From Timema cristinae (Eukaryota > Arthropoda > Insecta > Phasmatodea > Timematidae), in assembly GCA_039000515.1 (NCBI GenBank), contig JBCFYV010000527.1, positions 44,623 to 108,622 of the forward strand: a stretch of DNA of 64,000 bases, written 5' to 3'. Shown piece after piece: positions 22,541 to 32,400 of the stretch (within the stretch, counting starts at the first letter, position 1; each line of letters begins with the position of its first letter). The notes below the pieces were generated by a model that was not told the origin of the DNA, did no database searches, and worked only from the letters and a program-made list of their open reading frames with translations. Both the position numbers and the translations under genes were made by a program.

Positions 22541-22574
22541 AAGCATGCAGTTCCCTCAGCAATGAAATTAGGTG
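22541..22574 (-). repeat. Right terminal inverted repeat of the mariner-like transposon
   Basis: Reverse complement of the left arm with two mismatches and one extra G, followed by the TA target duplication. Confidence 0.85.
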
Positions 22575-22708
22575 TAGAGTCTTAACCTCCCTTTTTGGAG
22601 AAGGGTATACCACCCGGAAAAACAAGGGGCTACCCGCCCTACACGTCAAAGAAGCCCTCCCACCGAAAGGAATGAAGGGGGGGGGAAGGGCATGTGAAGA
22701 GGAGAAGC

Positions 22709-23944
22709 CTACTCACAGGGTTTAAGCTGCGACACGTGGGCTCTGCGACAGGGTAATTTGGTGAGGGGGTCCACCAGTAGTACAGTCCCGGGTGCTAAGA
22801 ATTGACTGATTACCATTTGTTCCGACCATTTGTAGGTTAACTTGGCCGCCACTCCTTCCGCTGCCTTGCTCAACGTGTGGAGCTCGTACCTTACTTTGTC
22901 CCCTACTTTATAGGGTACGGGTGCTCTTTGGGCGTTGTACCTTCGGGCGACTAGGTCTCGCGACTTCTTCAGTTCGTTAAACGCCACTTCCCATTTTTCC
23001 ACCATTTTTTGGGGGTTCTTCCTCTAAAAACCCTGGATATAACTCCCAGCGCAGATTAATAGGTGACAGCTGTTCATAACCTAATAACAATTCAGCGGGA
23101 GTAGCTTTGTGACTGGTGTGGGTTGCGAGTTGAACGCCAATTGTAACCAAAGTAACGTGGTGTCCCATTTTCTATGAAATTGATGGTGATAAGCTATTAG
23201 AGCTGCTTTAAGGTTCTTATGAAAACGTTGGACATGGTTCGGATTCGGATAAAATGGGCTAGTGGTGAAGTGTCTAATACCACTGGAAAAGCACATATCT
23301 TTGAATAAACGAGAGGTGAACTGGCTTCCATTGTCCGACACGATGGAACACGGGAAACCAAAGTTCTTGAAAACTTCCCTATTCAGGGCTTTGACTATTG
23401 AAGCGGACGTGGGGGCCCTCAACGGGATAAGCCAGACGAACTTTGAAAAGGCGTCTAATACAGTCAGTAAAATAACATTGCCCTCACTGGATCTTGGCAA
23501 GGGACCGAACAGGTCTACATATAACCTCTGCATAGGGAATTGTGCCACATCCGAGGATAAGAATCCGTACCTACGATTTAGGGCAGGTTTAGATCGCGAA
23601 CAGACCTCACATGCTCGGACTCTGTCTCGTATGTCCTGTTCCATCTTGGGCCAAAAAAGTTGCTTCTTTACCTTGGTCACCGTTTTAGCCACCCCTAAGT
23701 GGGCGCCCACCGGAGACACGTGGAAATACTCGAAGAGTACCCGGGCGTGGGAATCGGGCACGCACACTTTCCAGCCGGTCGTTCTCGACGGTTTATGTAA
23801 CAATATGTCGTCTTTGATTTTGTAGTCTTGTCTAGCCTCACCTTGGCCGAGACTGGTTATAATTTGTCGTAGTTTAGGGTCGGCTTGTTGGGTAGTGTTG
23901 ATGGGTATGAACAGTTCTGGCAACCCTGCTAATACTCCTACCAC
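22709..23944 (-). pseudogene. Gypsy-type integrase with altered catalytic residue and GPY/F-like C-terminus
   Basis: Integrase joins the cDNA to host DNA. The N-terminal zinc-binding region has HVSPVGAH and CEVCSRSK (HHCC). The catalytic core has RLYVDLFGPL (first Asp) and IVSDNGSQFTS (second Asp). At the third position, where relatives carry E before RF in the P-x-x-N-x-x-E-R block, this copy reads NPNHVQRFHKNL: Gln encoded by CAA at 23228-23230. That change should abolish catalysis. The frame breaks at about 23110-23170 and again near 23005. The C-terminal piece (22709-23005) has YKVGDKVRYELHTL and AHVSQLKP, resembling the GPY/F module. It lies last in pol, as in gypsy elements. Confidence 0.88.
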
Positions 23945-24156
23945 TAACGATTCCTCCGTTGGGGGTTCCTCCCCCCCCTGTTTTCCTCGTTCCTTCTGCG
24001 GGGGTGTAAGCTCGACTCTTTTCGTTCACCGGGCGTCTGCGTAGGTCCGGGTTCTCTTCCCTGTTCTTCAAACATCCTTGAAAGAGTGTCCGCCACCACA
24101 TTTTCTTTTCCAGGGATGTGGGTCAGCGAGTACCTTAAAACTTGTAGTTGAGCAAT
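23945..24156 (-). other. Linker between RNase H and integrase, frame disturbed
   Basis: Coding-like composition, but no single frame joins the RNase H and integrase frames. At least one indel lies here. A 75-residue frame (23874-24101) spans it without a known motif. Confidence 0.4.
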
Positions 24157-24535
24157 TCACCGAGCTATTTTTCCTATTTGTCTGGGATGATTCAATAACC
24201 AAGACAAGGCGGAGTTATCAGTTTGAAGTTCGAACTCCCTGTGCTCTAAATACTGTCGGAACTTGTTCACTCCAAAAATGATACCCAACGCTTCCAGTTC
24301 GAAGGTGAGATAATTTTTCTCGGGTTGGTGCAGCGTCCGGCTGGCGTAGGCTACGGGTTGCAACCCCTCTTTGCTGCGTTGACACAAAACCGCCCCTAAT
24401 CCCGACGACGACGCGTCAGTTTGAAGAATAAACGGTTCCCGGAAGTCCGCCATTTTCAATATAGGTGGTCGCGAAAGTAGGCCTTTTAACACTTGGAACG
24501 CTTCTTCGGCTTGCGAGTTCCACAGAAATGTTCCC
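24157..24535 (-). pseudogene. Gypsy-type RNase H domain
   Basis: Follows the reverse transcriptase after a one-base frame change near 24530. The acidic residues of the retroelement RNase H fold are visible: FILQTDASSSGLGAVL (Asp), TFELEALGIIFGV (Glu) and LQTDNSALSWLL (Asp). The stretch YASRTLHQPEKNY is typical of Ty3/gypsy RNase H. It would degrade the RNA strand during cDNA synthesis. The listed start includes residues read in the shifted frame before the methionine at 24492. Confidence 0.87.
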
Positions 24536-25598
24536 TTATTTTCTTTATCTGGTAGAGAGGAGAGGCGATCGACGCCAGATTGGGTATGAACCTTCCATAG
24601 AAATTGATCATGCCCAAAAACCAGGCGAGTTTCCTAGTATTGTTGGGGGTGGGAAAGTCTCGCACCACTCGCGTGCGTTCCGGGTTGACAGCTACTCCTT
24701 TACAAGAAATTATGTGGCCCAGGTACTCAATCTGCATCACGGCCACCCTTAACTTCTTTGGATTGATGGTTAGGCCTGCTTCCCTTAATCTTCTGAACAC
24801 TTCTCTCAGATGTTTTTCGTGTTCTTGGTCGTTTGCAGAATAAATTACAAGGTCGTCCAGATACGTAAATACGTAGTCGAATTGTATGTCCCCAAATATG
24901 GTGTTCATCAGTCGGCTGAGAGATTGTGCCCCATTGCACATTCCAAACGGGAGAAAATTGAATTCAAATAGCCCCACGGGCGTAATGAACGCCGTGTACG
25001 GTTTAGACGCCTCTGACAGGGGAAGTTGGTAGTAGGCCCTATTAAGATCCAACATCGTATATATCTTGGCCTCGCCCAAGTATTGAAAGGCCATTTCGAT
25101 AGTTGGTAAGGGCGTCGCTTCAAACTTAACCTTGGCGTTCAATTTCCTATAGTCTATGACCATCCTATTTTCATTGTTTTCCTTCGTTATGAGAAAGGCT
25201 GGGGACGCATACGGACTTTTCGAGGGTCTGATAATTTCCTTTTTTATTAGGTCTTGGATGTGGTGCCTAAGTACTTGCAATTTGGGCGGCGCATAGTGGT
25301 ACGGTTTAGATCGTACTGGGAAATCGTCGAGGAGTTCGATGTCTAAGGTGAGAACATGGGTCCTTCCTATTTTTTCACTTATTACGTCCGTATATTCACT
25401 CAGCACCTTATTAAAGCGTCCCGTGGATTTCGTCTCCACCGCTACCGTTACCTCCCTCCGTTCAGGTAAGGGCTCTAATTTAAACTCTAGCTGGTTATCG
25501 AATTCAAAACACACCTTATTATTAGCGAAATCAATTTTCATCCCTGTGTCACGCATGAATCCGTGTCCTAATATAACCGGTGTCACCAAGGATTCCAC
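24486..25598 (-). pseudogene. Gypsy-type reverse transcriptase
   Basis: Reads from the protease-RT junction (VTPVILGHGFMRDTG) through the full polymerase palm: MVIDYRKLNAKV, the motif A region TMLDLNRAYYQLPL, FLPFGMCNGAQSLSRLMN, the catalytic YLDD in VFTYLDDLVIYS, and the thumb (YLGHIISCKGVAV and LAWFLGMINFYGRFI). All catalytic aspartates are present. It is separated from the protease frame by an indel in the G-rich tract near 25605-25625 and from RNase H by one near 24530. The frame itself is intact for about 370 residues, the normal size, consistent with a young copy. Confidence 0.92.
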
Positions 25599-25600
25599 AA

Positions 25601-26725
25601 TCAGAAACCAAATAGGCCACGCCCCCTGCCTATTTTGATATTTATCCTTGCCCTTTGTTTAACTTTTAAGGTTCTAGTGTCCGCTAAGACGCATTGTACA
25701 TCACATGGTGTAAGCCCTTTTAGTTTGTTTTTTTCTAGACTTTCATATAACTCTATAGACATGATATTGCTAACTGAGCCCGTGTCCAAAAGAGCGATTG
25801 TATTTATTTTGCCAATATTTATATTCACTCCCTTTAGCGCGCCCTCGTGGTTGTGATTCACGAGTGGATTCAGCGGCGTGGATAGTTTGTTCGGACCACG
25901 CCTACTTAAAAAAAAATTCCCTTTTCCTTGCTCCTTAACCCTTGGGTTTCTATTAGGGCGGTCACGGACCAAATGCGTCGTCGAAAAACAATTGAAGCAT
26001 TTTCGAGTTTTTAGGGAGGAGATATTACCTTCTCTATCTCCCTTGACTGTTGGGTTGTATGGTAATGTTTCCCTCTCGACCCTTCGTGCAAACGCGGGCT
26101 CCTCTTGGTATTGCCGGTTTTCCTGGTTACGCCGTCCGCCAACACTGGGGTTCCTTCTAAGTTTATATTCTTCGCTAAAGTGTCTATTGTAATTTTTTAT
26201 TTCTTGTTGGCTCAATTCGAAACTTGCGGCCTCTTTCACTAACTGAGGGACGGACTGTATCTGGGTTCTAGTTAAACCTATTTTAATATCGGGCCTTAGG
26301 TTGCGAAAAACACGGTTCAGCTCCTGTTCCTGCGTGAACCCCCAGTGCCTTCTAATTAGAGTTTGCAATTCAGTTACATACTCCTGTACGGATTCCGTGG
26401 GTTTTTGCATCCTTCCCGGAATCTCCTCTTCTATTAACTCTTGGTAGTTAGTCTTAAAAAAATTAACTTTGAATAATGTTTGAAATTGCTCCCAATCGCG
26501 CCAGTTATGTTGATTGTTTCTCAACCACCGTAACCTACTTCCTTGAAAAATTTCGGGAAGCACTTGTAATAACTCCTTATCGGTTAAATGGTAAGTGGCT
26601 TTAAGTTCGTTTACCCTTTCTAAACAATCCACTGGGTCTGACTCCTCCCCAAAACGTACTCCCCATTTTCTCACTATACTCAAGACCGTAAAAAGTCTGG
26701 ATTTAACAACATCATGCGATTCCAT
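25601..26725 (-). pseudogene. Gypsy-type gag (capsid, zinc knuckle) and aspartic protease
   Basis: The capsid-like region (RWLRNNQHNWRDWEQF, EYVTELQTLIRRHWGF) matches the retrotransposon gag fold. The nucleocapsid knuckle reads CFNCFSTTHLVRDR: the spacing fits CX2CX4HX4C, but the last Cys is Arg (codon CGC at 25958-25960, one transition from TGC). The protease active site is ALLDTGSVSNIMS. The listed methionine at 26725 is only the first in this frame. The true gag start is upstream in another frame, with the join in the A run at about 26762-26769. The frame then ends early at the G-rich spot near 25601-25625. Confidence 0.87.
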
Positions 26726-27266
26726 TTGGATGGGATCAGTTATAGGTGATTTGTTATTCGGTTTTTTTTATTTCAGTCGTAAGATCTCTTGACACCCCCA
26801 AGCCCTCTGCCAGACGGCTGGATAGCTCCTCTTCGTTACTAGAACGCGTGGGCTCCTTTTGGTGCACCCTAAGCGACTTTACCTTTGCTTTGAGTTGTTC
26901 GCATAATTTTAAACCAGTCTCTTTTCCTTCTATTAACTTACTATCGTCTATGGTCGCCCTTTATAGTCTCGACGAAAGATGTAACAAGGTAGTTTCAAAT
27001 TTCTTTATTTGACTTGGGGTAAGTTCTGTCTTGTCAGTTAGGTCTTCCTTTAGGGTATGTAACCTCCGTTCTACTATGGGAACTTCATCTGATAGCGGAG
27101 GAATTAAGGCTGTTTTTACTATCGAGGCGTTTAAGTCTCTTTCCCTGTCTAATAGTAGGAGGAGTTGGCTGCGTAACCCATCCACCGTATCTAACGGGGT
27201 TTCTCCACGAATTATGATCTCGTATTGTAGTTCATCTTTCAACAACCTGTTTGGATCCAAATCCAT
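26726..27266 (-). pseudogene. Gypsy-type gag N-terminal region
   Basis: Begins MDLDPNRLLKDELQYE at 27266 and is highly charged, with long helical heptad-like leucines, as in the N-terminal part of many insect gypsy gags. An in-frame TAA at 26961-26963 interrupts it. The same frame stays open beyond the stop (KLIEGKETGLKLCEQL and VHQKEPTRSSNEEEL) to the A run near 26765, where the frame changes into the capsid-protease segment. Confidence 0.7.
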
Positions 27267-28423
27267 GATGACGGCGAGTAGAATTAACTATTGGGCAAGA
27301 GTCTAGTCTACTATTCCTATGGGATTTTGCGATAATTTCCCTGGTTCGGATTCTTCTCATCTACGCGTCCCCTATTCACTCTACGATGTCCGACCCTTAC
27401 CCTCTTTTTCCCTTCTAACCTTACGCCGGCTCTTGCTCTATTTGGCCCAGGTGGTGTCCTAAATAATAGGTTCTCAATGTTAACGCGTTGCGCTAGCTAG
27501 ACAATTGACCCCCTGACCTCAGCAACAGCGTCGAACGAAACGTACACCTTTCGTTAGACCTTGTTTTCCTTTTAGTCTGTATTAATACCTAGTGGCTTCA
27601 ACCCTATAGCGCTAAGCCTTTTTCTAAGAGTAAATAGTACCTCATAAATAGTTTATAGTAAGGCTAAACCTTGGTGTTTAGTCGTGTGAATGTTAGAAGG
27701 GACCTGACTCATATGTATAACATTTTTTCTCCTACGTCACCAAATCAATTGTTTTTAAGACGTTTCTTACCTATTAGACCAACGTTCAGCAGTTTTATTT
27801 CAAAGAGGTAGTTTAGTCCAACTGGCCCCTAGAACCTATAGTTTACTCATTTTGATTCCCATTAAACTCATCTGACCTTAAAAAAAGGAGAAATCACTCT
27901 TTATATTTATTATTGGCGAACCCTGATTGAGATGGGTGTTGCCCATCTACCACCCCTCCGCGTCGAATGTGTACACACTGGATTAAACATTTGGAGAATG
28001 GGTTGCTGGAACTTGATGACTGTACTTAGCTGTTAGTGGTGTTGTTGACTGGTAGATCCTGTAGGTCGTGCTTGTTGTTGATCCATTCTCGGGGTCGCTT
28101 GTCCGTGGCGAACCGCAGACCTTCCCGTTTTTTTCTGAGTAGGGATGCTTGTTGAATGGCCGCATGGCCCCTTCGTCTGATGGCCCCTGGGCTGGATATG
28201 GTGAACACCTAACGTGCTCCAATCTGCTCCGTGGTTCTGGTCTGTAACGTGTTGATCTGGCTGGTGATAGCGATATTGCCTCGCGATGCCCTCCGGATTG
28301 TTGAGTTGTCATCTAATGGGTCACTTTCCACTTCTGGGACGGAATTGTTGACGTCTTGCATGCTAGTGTATACTTGGATTTGACTGATGGTTTTTCAAAT
28401 TATCACGCGTTCTTTCTTTGTTG
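27267..28423 (-). other. Gypsy 5' leader (untranslated region)
   Basis: About 1.15 kb between the primer-binding site and gag. A 109-residue frame (27983-28312) is present, but it shows no gag, env or other known motif. It could be a leader ORF but is probably fortuitous. No other structure was recognised. Confidence 0.5.
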
Positions 28424-28433
28424 TCTGCTACCA
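28424..28433 (-). promoter_or_regulatory. Primer-binding site, probably for an initiator-Met-like tRNA
   Basis: Minus-strand TGGTAGCAGA starts 2 nt inside the 5' LTR. It is complementary to the 3' end TCTGCTACCA of eukaryotic initiator tRNA-Met. Ten bases match and the following bases do not, so the primer identity is tentative. Confidence 0.65.
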
Positions 28434-28435
28434 TT

Positions 28436-28740
28436 GTGCTATGCTCGGGTCCGTTTGTCTGAGGATCTTAATTAGAAGTAATAATCAAGCCGTGGATGGA
28501 AAGATACTTGTATAATTTATTTATAGAATATACAACACACAAGAGGCTTCCTTCGACTCGTGAGCGTGCGCATTGTTCAACGACTCCCAATCTAGACTAG
28601 CCATTCGTAGAGAGAGGTGTTGACTCTTTCAAGTCAGGCCAGTTAATCATGACCTCTCACGTCGTGTCAGCCCACTCTGAGCCGACCCCGACTCAAGCGC
28701 TACAGTTTGCAGAGCCCGCCACCCAATGCGCACGCCACAC
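28436..28740 (-). repeat. 5' LTR of the gypsy-type element
   Basis: Direct repeat of 19111-19414. TATAAATA occurs at plus 28518-28525 (minus strand) and would drive transcription leftwards into the element. The target duplication CATT follows at 28741-28744. Confidence 0.92.
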
Positions 28741-29640
28741 CATTTTCATAATATCCTCAAAATTCTTAATTGTATCCATTCTGAATGGTCTCCATTCAGA
28801 CAATTTTCAAATAAACGACTTTAACAAAAATTCTGATTTTTATCCATTATAATTATTTGCAATATATCCATAGAATCCTTAATTGCCTCAATTCTGAATG
28901 GTCTACATTCAGACATTTTTTAAACAAGCACCACAAATAAAAGTCTCATTTGTATCTACTAGAAATATTAGCATTTTATCAACAAAATCATGGCTTATAT
29001 TCATTTAATTGCGGTGAAACATGTCTGATAGATGGCAGCAGTGGAGAGACTCCTTAACACATTCCGTGGTTATTAGAGAGCAGCACTATCACTATGCCAA
29101 TATAAAAGTATTTTTTTAAAATTATTATCTTCTATTATTTAAAAACCTAAATTTGGATTTTTAATTAATAGACAAGTTCTTATAAAAGTTACATAATTAA
29201 TATGTGTATAAAATTGCTTGTTTTTACACTAAGATAGATATATATATATCTTTATATATAAATAACCATAGATTCATATTAATGGAAATCCTGTATTTAA
29301 ATACTATTTTATGAAAAATTGACAACAGTATCTAGTTTAACAACGCCATTTTATTATTGGACTGATCAATTCCACATCCACAATAAGCTACACGTCTATA
29401 ACCTAAATAAGCGAAATACAAATAACAAATAAAACAAACATACAAAACATATAAACATATGTATATACATTATCTATACATATATATACATATATGTATA
29501 TATAATATAAAAAACAAATATAGCCAATAAAAAACTAGTTGAGAAAAAAGATTAGAGAGAAAGATGAGAACAATTTTAAATATATATATAAATTCCAAAA
29601 CTCTTTAACATTATGTTTGATTGATCTTATAACATAAATC
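28741..29640. other. AT-rich intergenic DNA with a duplicated hairpin
   Basis: No gene. Two related units about 113 bp apart carry inverted repeats: TCTGAATGG (28780-28788) with CCATTCAGA (28792-28800), and TCTGAATG with CATTCAGA (28893-28913). A TA-rich microsatellite lies at about 29455-29520. Confidence 0.7.
29455..29520. repeat. TA/ATAC-type microsatellite
   Basis: Irregular run of catata, tatata and tacata steps. Confidence 0.7.
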
Positions 29641-30440
29641 TGAGTAATTTGGCCTAAACAGAGTGAAGTACATATTTTTATAAGTAAAATCCTGAAATAG
29701 ACACATATTTAAGTCGCTTCAGGGCCCAAATCAAAATTTGTTTCAAGAGCACAATGTGGGGCCCTGGCAGTTAATTCATTTCAACCTTATAAATGTGCTT
29801 AGTTCTAGACCCTACCGATCCGAACAATTTGAACAAAACTTAACGATGAAACCCAATTTTTTTAAAGAAAGGTCCTGCATTAAACACAATTTAAAGTGTT
29901 TCAGACGCAAAACCAAAATTTGTGTCAAGAATTCAATGGAGGGCTCTGATAGTAAAATCAACTATCAAGCCAAACATATAAGTGTGTATGGGTTTAGACC
30001 CTACAGATAGAAGCAATTTGACCCAAACATATTTTTTATAAAAAATCTTGAATTACAAACATATTTTAAACGCCCCAGGACCCAAACAATTTTTTTTATC
30101 AAGATCACAAAGCAGGACCTTGATAGCAAAATCATTTCCACACCCAAATATATAAGTGTGCATAGGCATAAACCCTAAATATTTTAGTAATTTGAACAAA
30201 ATTTAGTAATGAATAATTTTTTTTAGAAGAATTATGCTTTATACACATATTTAAGGTACTCCAGGGCCCAAACTATAATATCTGTCAAGAGCATAAAGCG
30301 GGGTCCTAATAGAATAATCATTCTCTATCAAAACATATAAGATTTCATAGGCCTATATCCTAAATATCCGAGCAATTTGACCCACATTTGGGGATGAAGT
30401 ACTTTATTTAAGGAAAATATTGCATAACAAAATTCATAAA
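29640..30440. repeat. Diverged tandem satellite, about 182-bp unit
   Basis: The marker (c/t)aatttg followed by acc or aac recurs at 29645, 29825, 30014, 30188 and 30373, a spacing of 174-189 bp. Each unit also has a cagggccca-like word, tcaagagcacaa-like text and aaacatataagtgtg-like text. About 4.5 copies, roughly 70-80% alike by eye. The period is close to a nucleosome repeat. The 90-codon frame at 29738-30010 is inside the repeat and is not a gene. Confidence 0.85.
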
Positions 30441-32400
30441 GATTAAGTTTCTTCATTTTCAAAATATTCTGTACAGGGGAAATCTACCCTTTTTTTAAGC
30501 CACTATTCTTAATTTTTTTTTTGTATTAATTTCCTTTAACTTGTAATTTCGGAAAAGTTCGAAACATCTTCAAGAGATTAACTTTCACTGTAAAATAATA
30601 AGGGTTGATGAACTTTCTAATTAATATAGGACTGGTTTCCTATAATTGGTCAAAATTATAGAAATTTCTAGGTCATTTGCATATACAGTTGTAATTTTTA
30701 AATTATCGTCCAAGGAGATAGTTTTGAATTTAGAACTGTTGCCTGAATTGTTAATCTCTTCAGATGAGGTAAATCACTCAACCCTTCGAGCCACAACTAT
30801 GTATATTTGTTTTTGGAAATTGAATTATTGTTACGGGAATTTCGAAGGTGGTCATTTTCTTTTTATTGAAATTATTTGATTGTTTGGTAGAATGTTCGAA
30901 ATTAGATAGTGGTATTTTAAAAAATGTGAGGGTTCATTTAATTAGAATTTAGATCGAGACAGGATTCCAAAATATCCTTGAACCTCATTATAATATATGG
31001 ATATTCTTGTAAATTCATATTTTTTATTTTCTCTTGATTTGAAGCGACTGGCATGCCAAATCTTTCAGCTTATTGTCTTTCACACCCATTTTCTCACTGA
31101 ATAAAAGAACATCATAGCTTATCTTAGAATCATTCTCGTTTTAATAAAAAAACATAAACTGACAAAGGTAAAACCCGAGTACATTGATTTGACAAGATAA
31201 TGATCTATCAGGTAACCTAAAATAAAGTAGTAACATTATTTGGTTGGTCATTAAGTTACTACAAATAATGCAGGTAGACACTCATAAATATATCACTATT
31301 CATTAGAAATAAATACTAAAAATTGTAATCCTTGTATTTATAATGTTGACCAGGTATAAATTAGATGGAGAGTCTCTTAGGTGATGATCTCAATTGTATC
31401 TTTTTATCCATTTAGCCTCCTTTGTGAGCCTCCCATAATGTCGTAGATAATATTATATTACATTATCACGTGTAATATTATCGTTTATATTCCTTATAAA
31501 ACATAGATTCATTAATCAAACTCTTACGTTTTAAAAAAAAATCAAGCAATGATAAGTATTTGTTGCCAGGAAACATGATGTATCTCAATATATTATAATA
31601 GGGTTTCCTAGAGATATATAATTTTTGTGTTTTATTTTTTCTAGCTAAAATATTTACTTTTCATACGTATGGTAAATAATTTAAATGAAACTATGCTGTG
31701 AGTACCAGAATATTTTTATATTATATCCATCGCTCATTAAAACTGTATGGTTTGTGTTCCTTCACCAGCAAGTAGAACAGTCTTTGAGAGTTTTACAATG
31801 TAATCCCAATGCTTCTTTAAAAAATGTAAAAATTGTAAATATCAAATTAGCCCTTTAAAAAAATCTAAATAAATTGTTCTTCTGATTCGATTAATTTTTA
31901 AAGCCTTGGACAATTTAAATACAGAAAGAAGACGATATGATATAGACCATTGGATGGGTTTTTCAAGTCCTTCAAGTATTATCTGTATGTATTGGTTGAT
32001 ATAATTCATTTAGAACAAAATTTATAATGGAGAACAACAGCTATGCATAATCTAAGATAACTAAAGTCTAATTAACGTAAAAGTACTATTGGGTAATTGC
32101 TAAGAGATTGACCAATACTATTGGTGGATTTTAACACGTTTCATTCCCCTAGTTACAGAAGGGAGAAGTGGTTATTATTTTCGTCTTCAAGTCAACGAAT
32201 ATTTCAGAAACTGTCGAATCTTTATAATTTTTAAATTATTCCCAATAAACATAAAAGGTAATCAATTTAATGGCAATTTATGACCATAAGATTACTATTA
32301 CTAGTAATGAAAGTCAGTTAACGAAGTTTTCATAATCTTTTTAGTCAAGATATCGTTATTTTATAATTACAATTCAAAGAAGCCGTTTATCAGAAAATTA
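30441..32400. other. AT-rich intergenic DNA, no feature recognised
   Basis: Good base quality by appearance, high AT. The only frame of note (30646-30879, 77 codons) has no known motif or splice context. I see nothing else. Confidence 0.6.

Larger units (their letters stand above)
20369..22576 (-). mobile_element. Tc1/mariner-superfamily DNA transposon nested in the gypsy element
   Basis: Inverted repeats of about 34 bp bound the insert: the left arm 20371-20404 starts CACCCAATTTCAT, and the right arm (reverse of 22541-22574) starts CACCTAATTTCAT. The arms differ at two bases and one indel. TA dinucleotides at 20369-20370 and 22575-22576 are the expected target duplication. The interior is 2,204 bp and carries a single transposase gene on the minus strand. 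The insertion lies in the 3' noncoding part of the gypsy element, so it arrived after that element's sequence was established. Confidence 0.9.
19111..28740 (-). mobile_element. Gypsy-type LTR retrotransposon, 9.6 kb including a nested 2.2-kb transposon
   Basis: Two direct repeats of about 305 bp (19111-19414, 28436-28740) bound the element and are about 99% identical. On the minus strand the order is 5' LTR, primer-binding site, leader, gag, protease, reverse transcriptase, RNase H, integrase, 3' noncoding region with minisatellites, polypurine tract, 3' LTR. Placing RNase H and integrase after the RT is the gypsy (Ty3) order. No env-like ORF is present between integrase and the 3' LTR. Coding frames are broken in several places. 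Removing the nested transposon (20371-22574) leaves about 7.4 kb, a normal size. Confidence 0.92.

Noticed and set aside
27983..28312. 109-codon frame in the gypsy leader
   Set aside because: No gag, env or other motif. Kept only as a remark in the leader entry.
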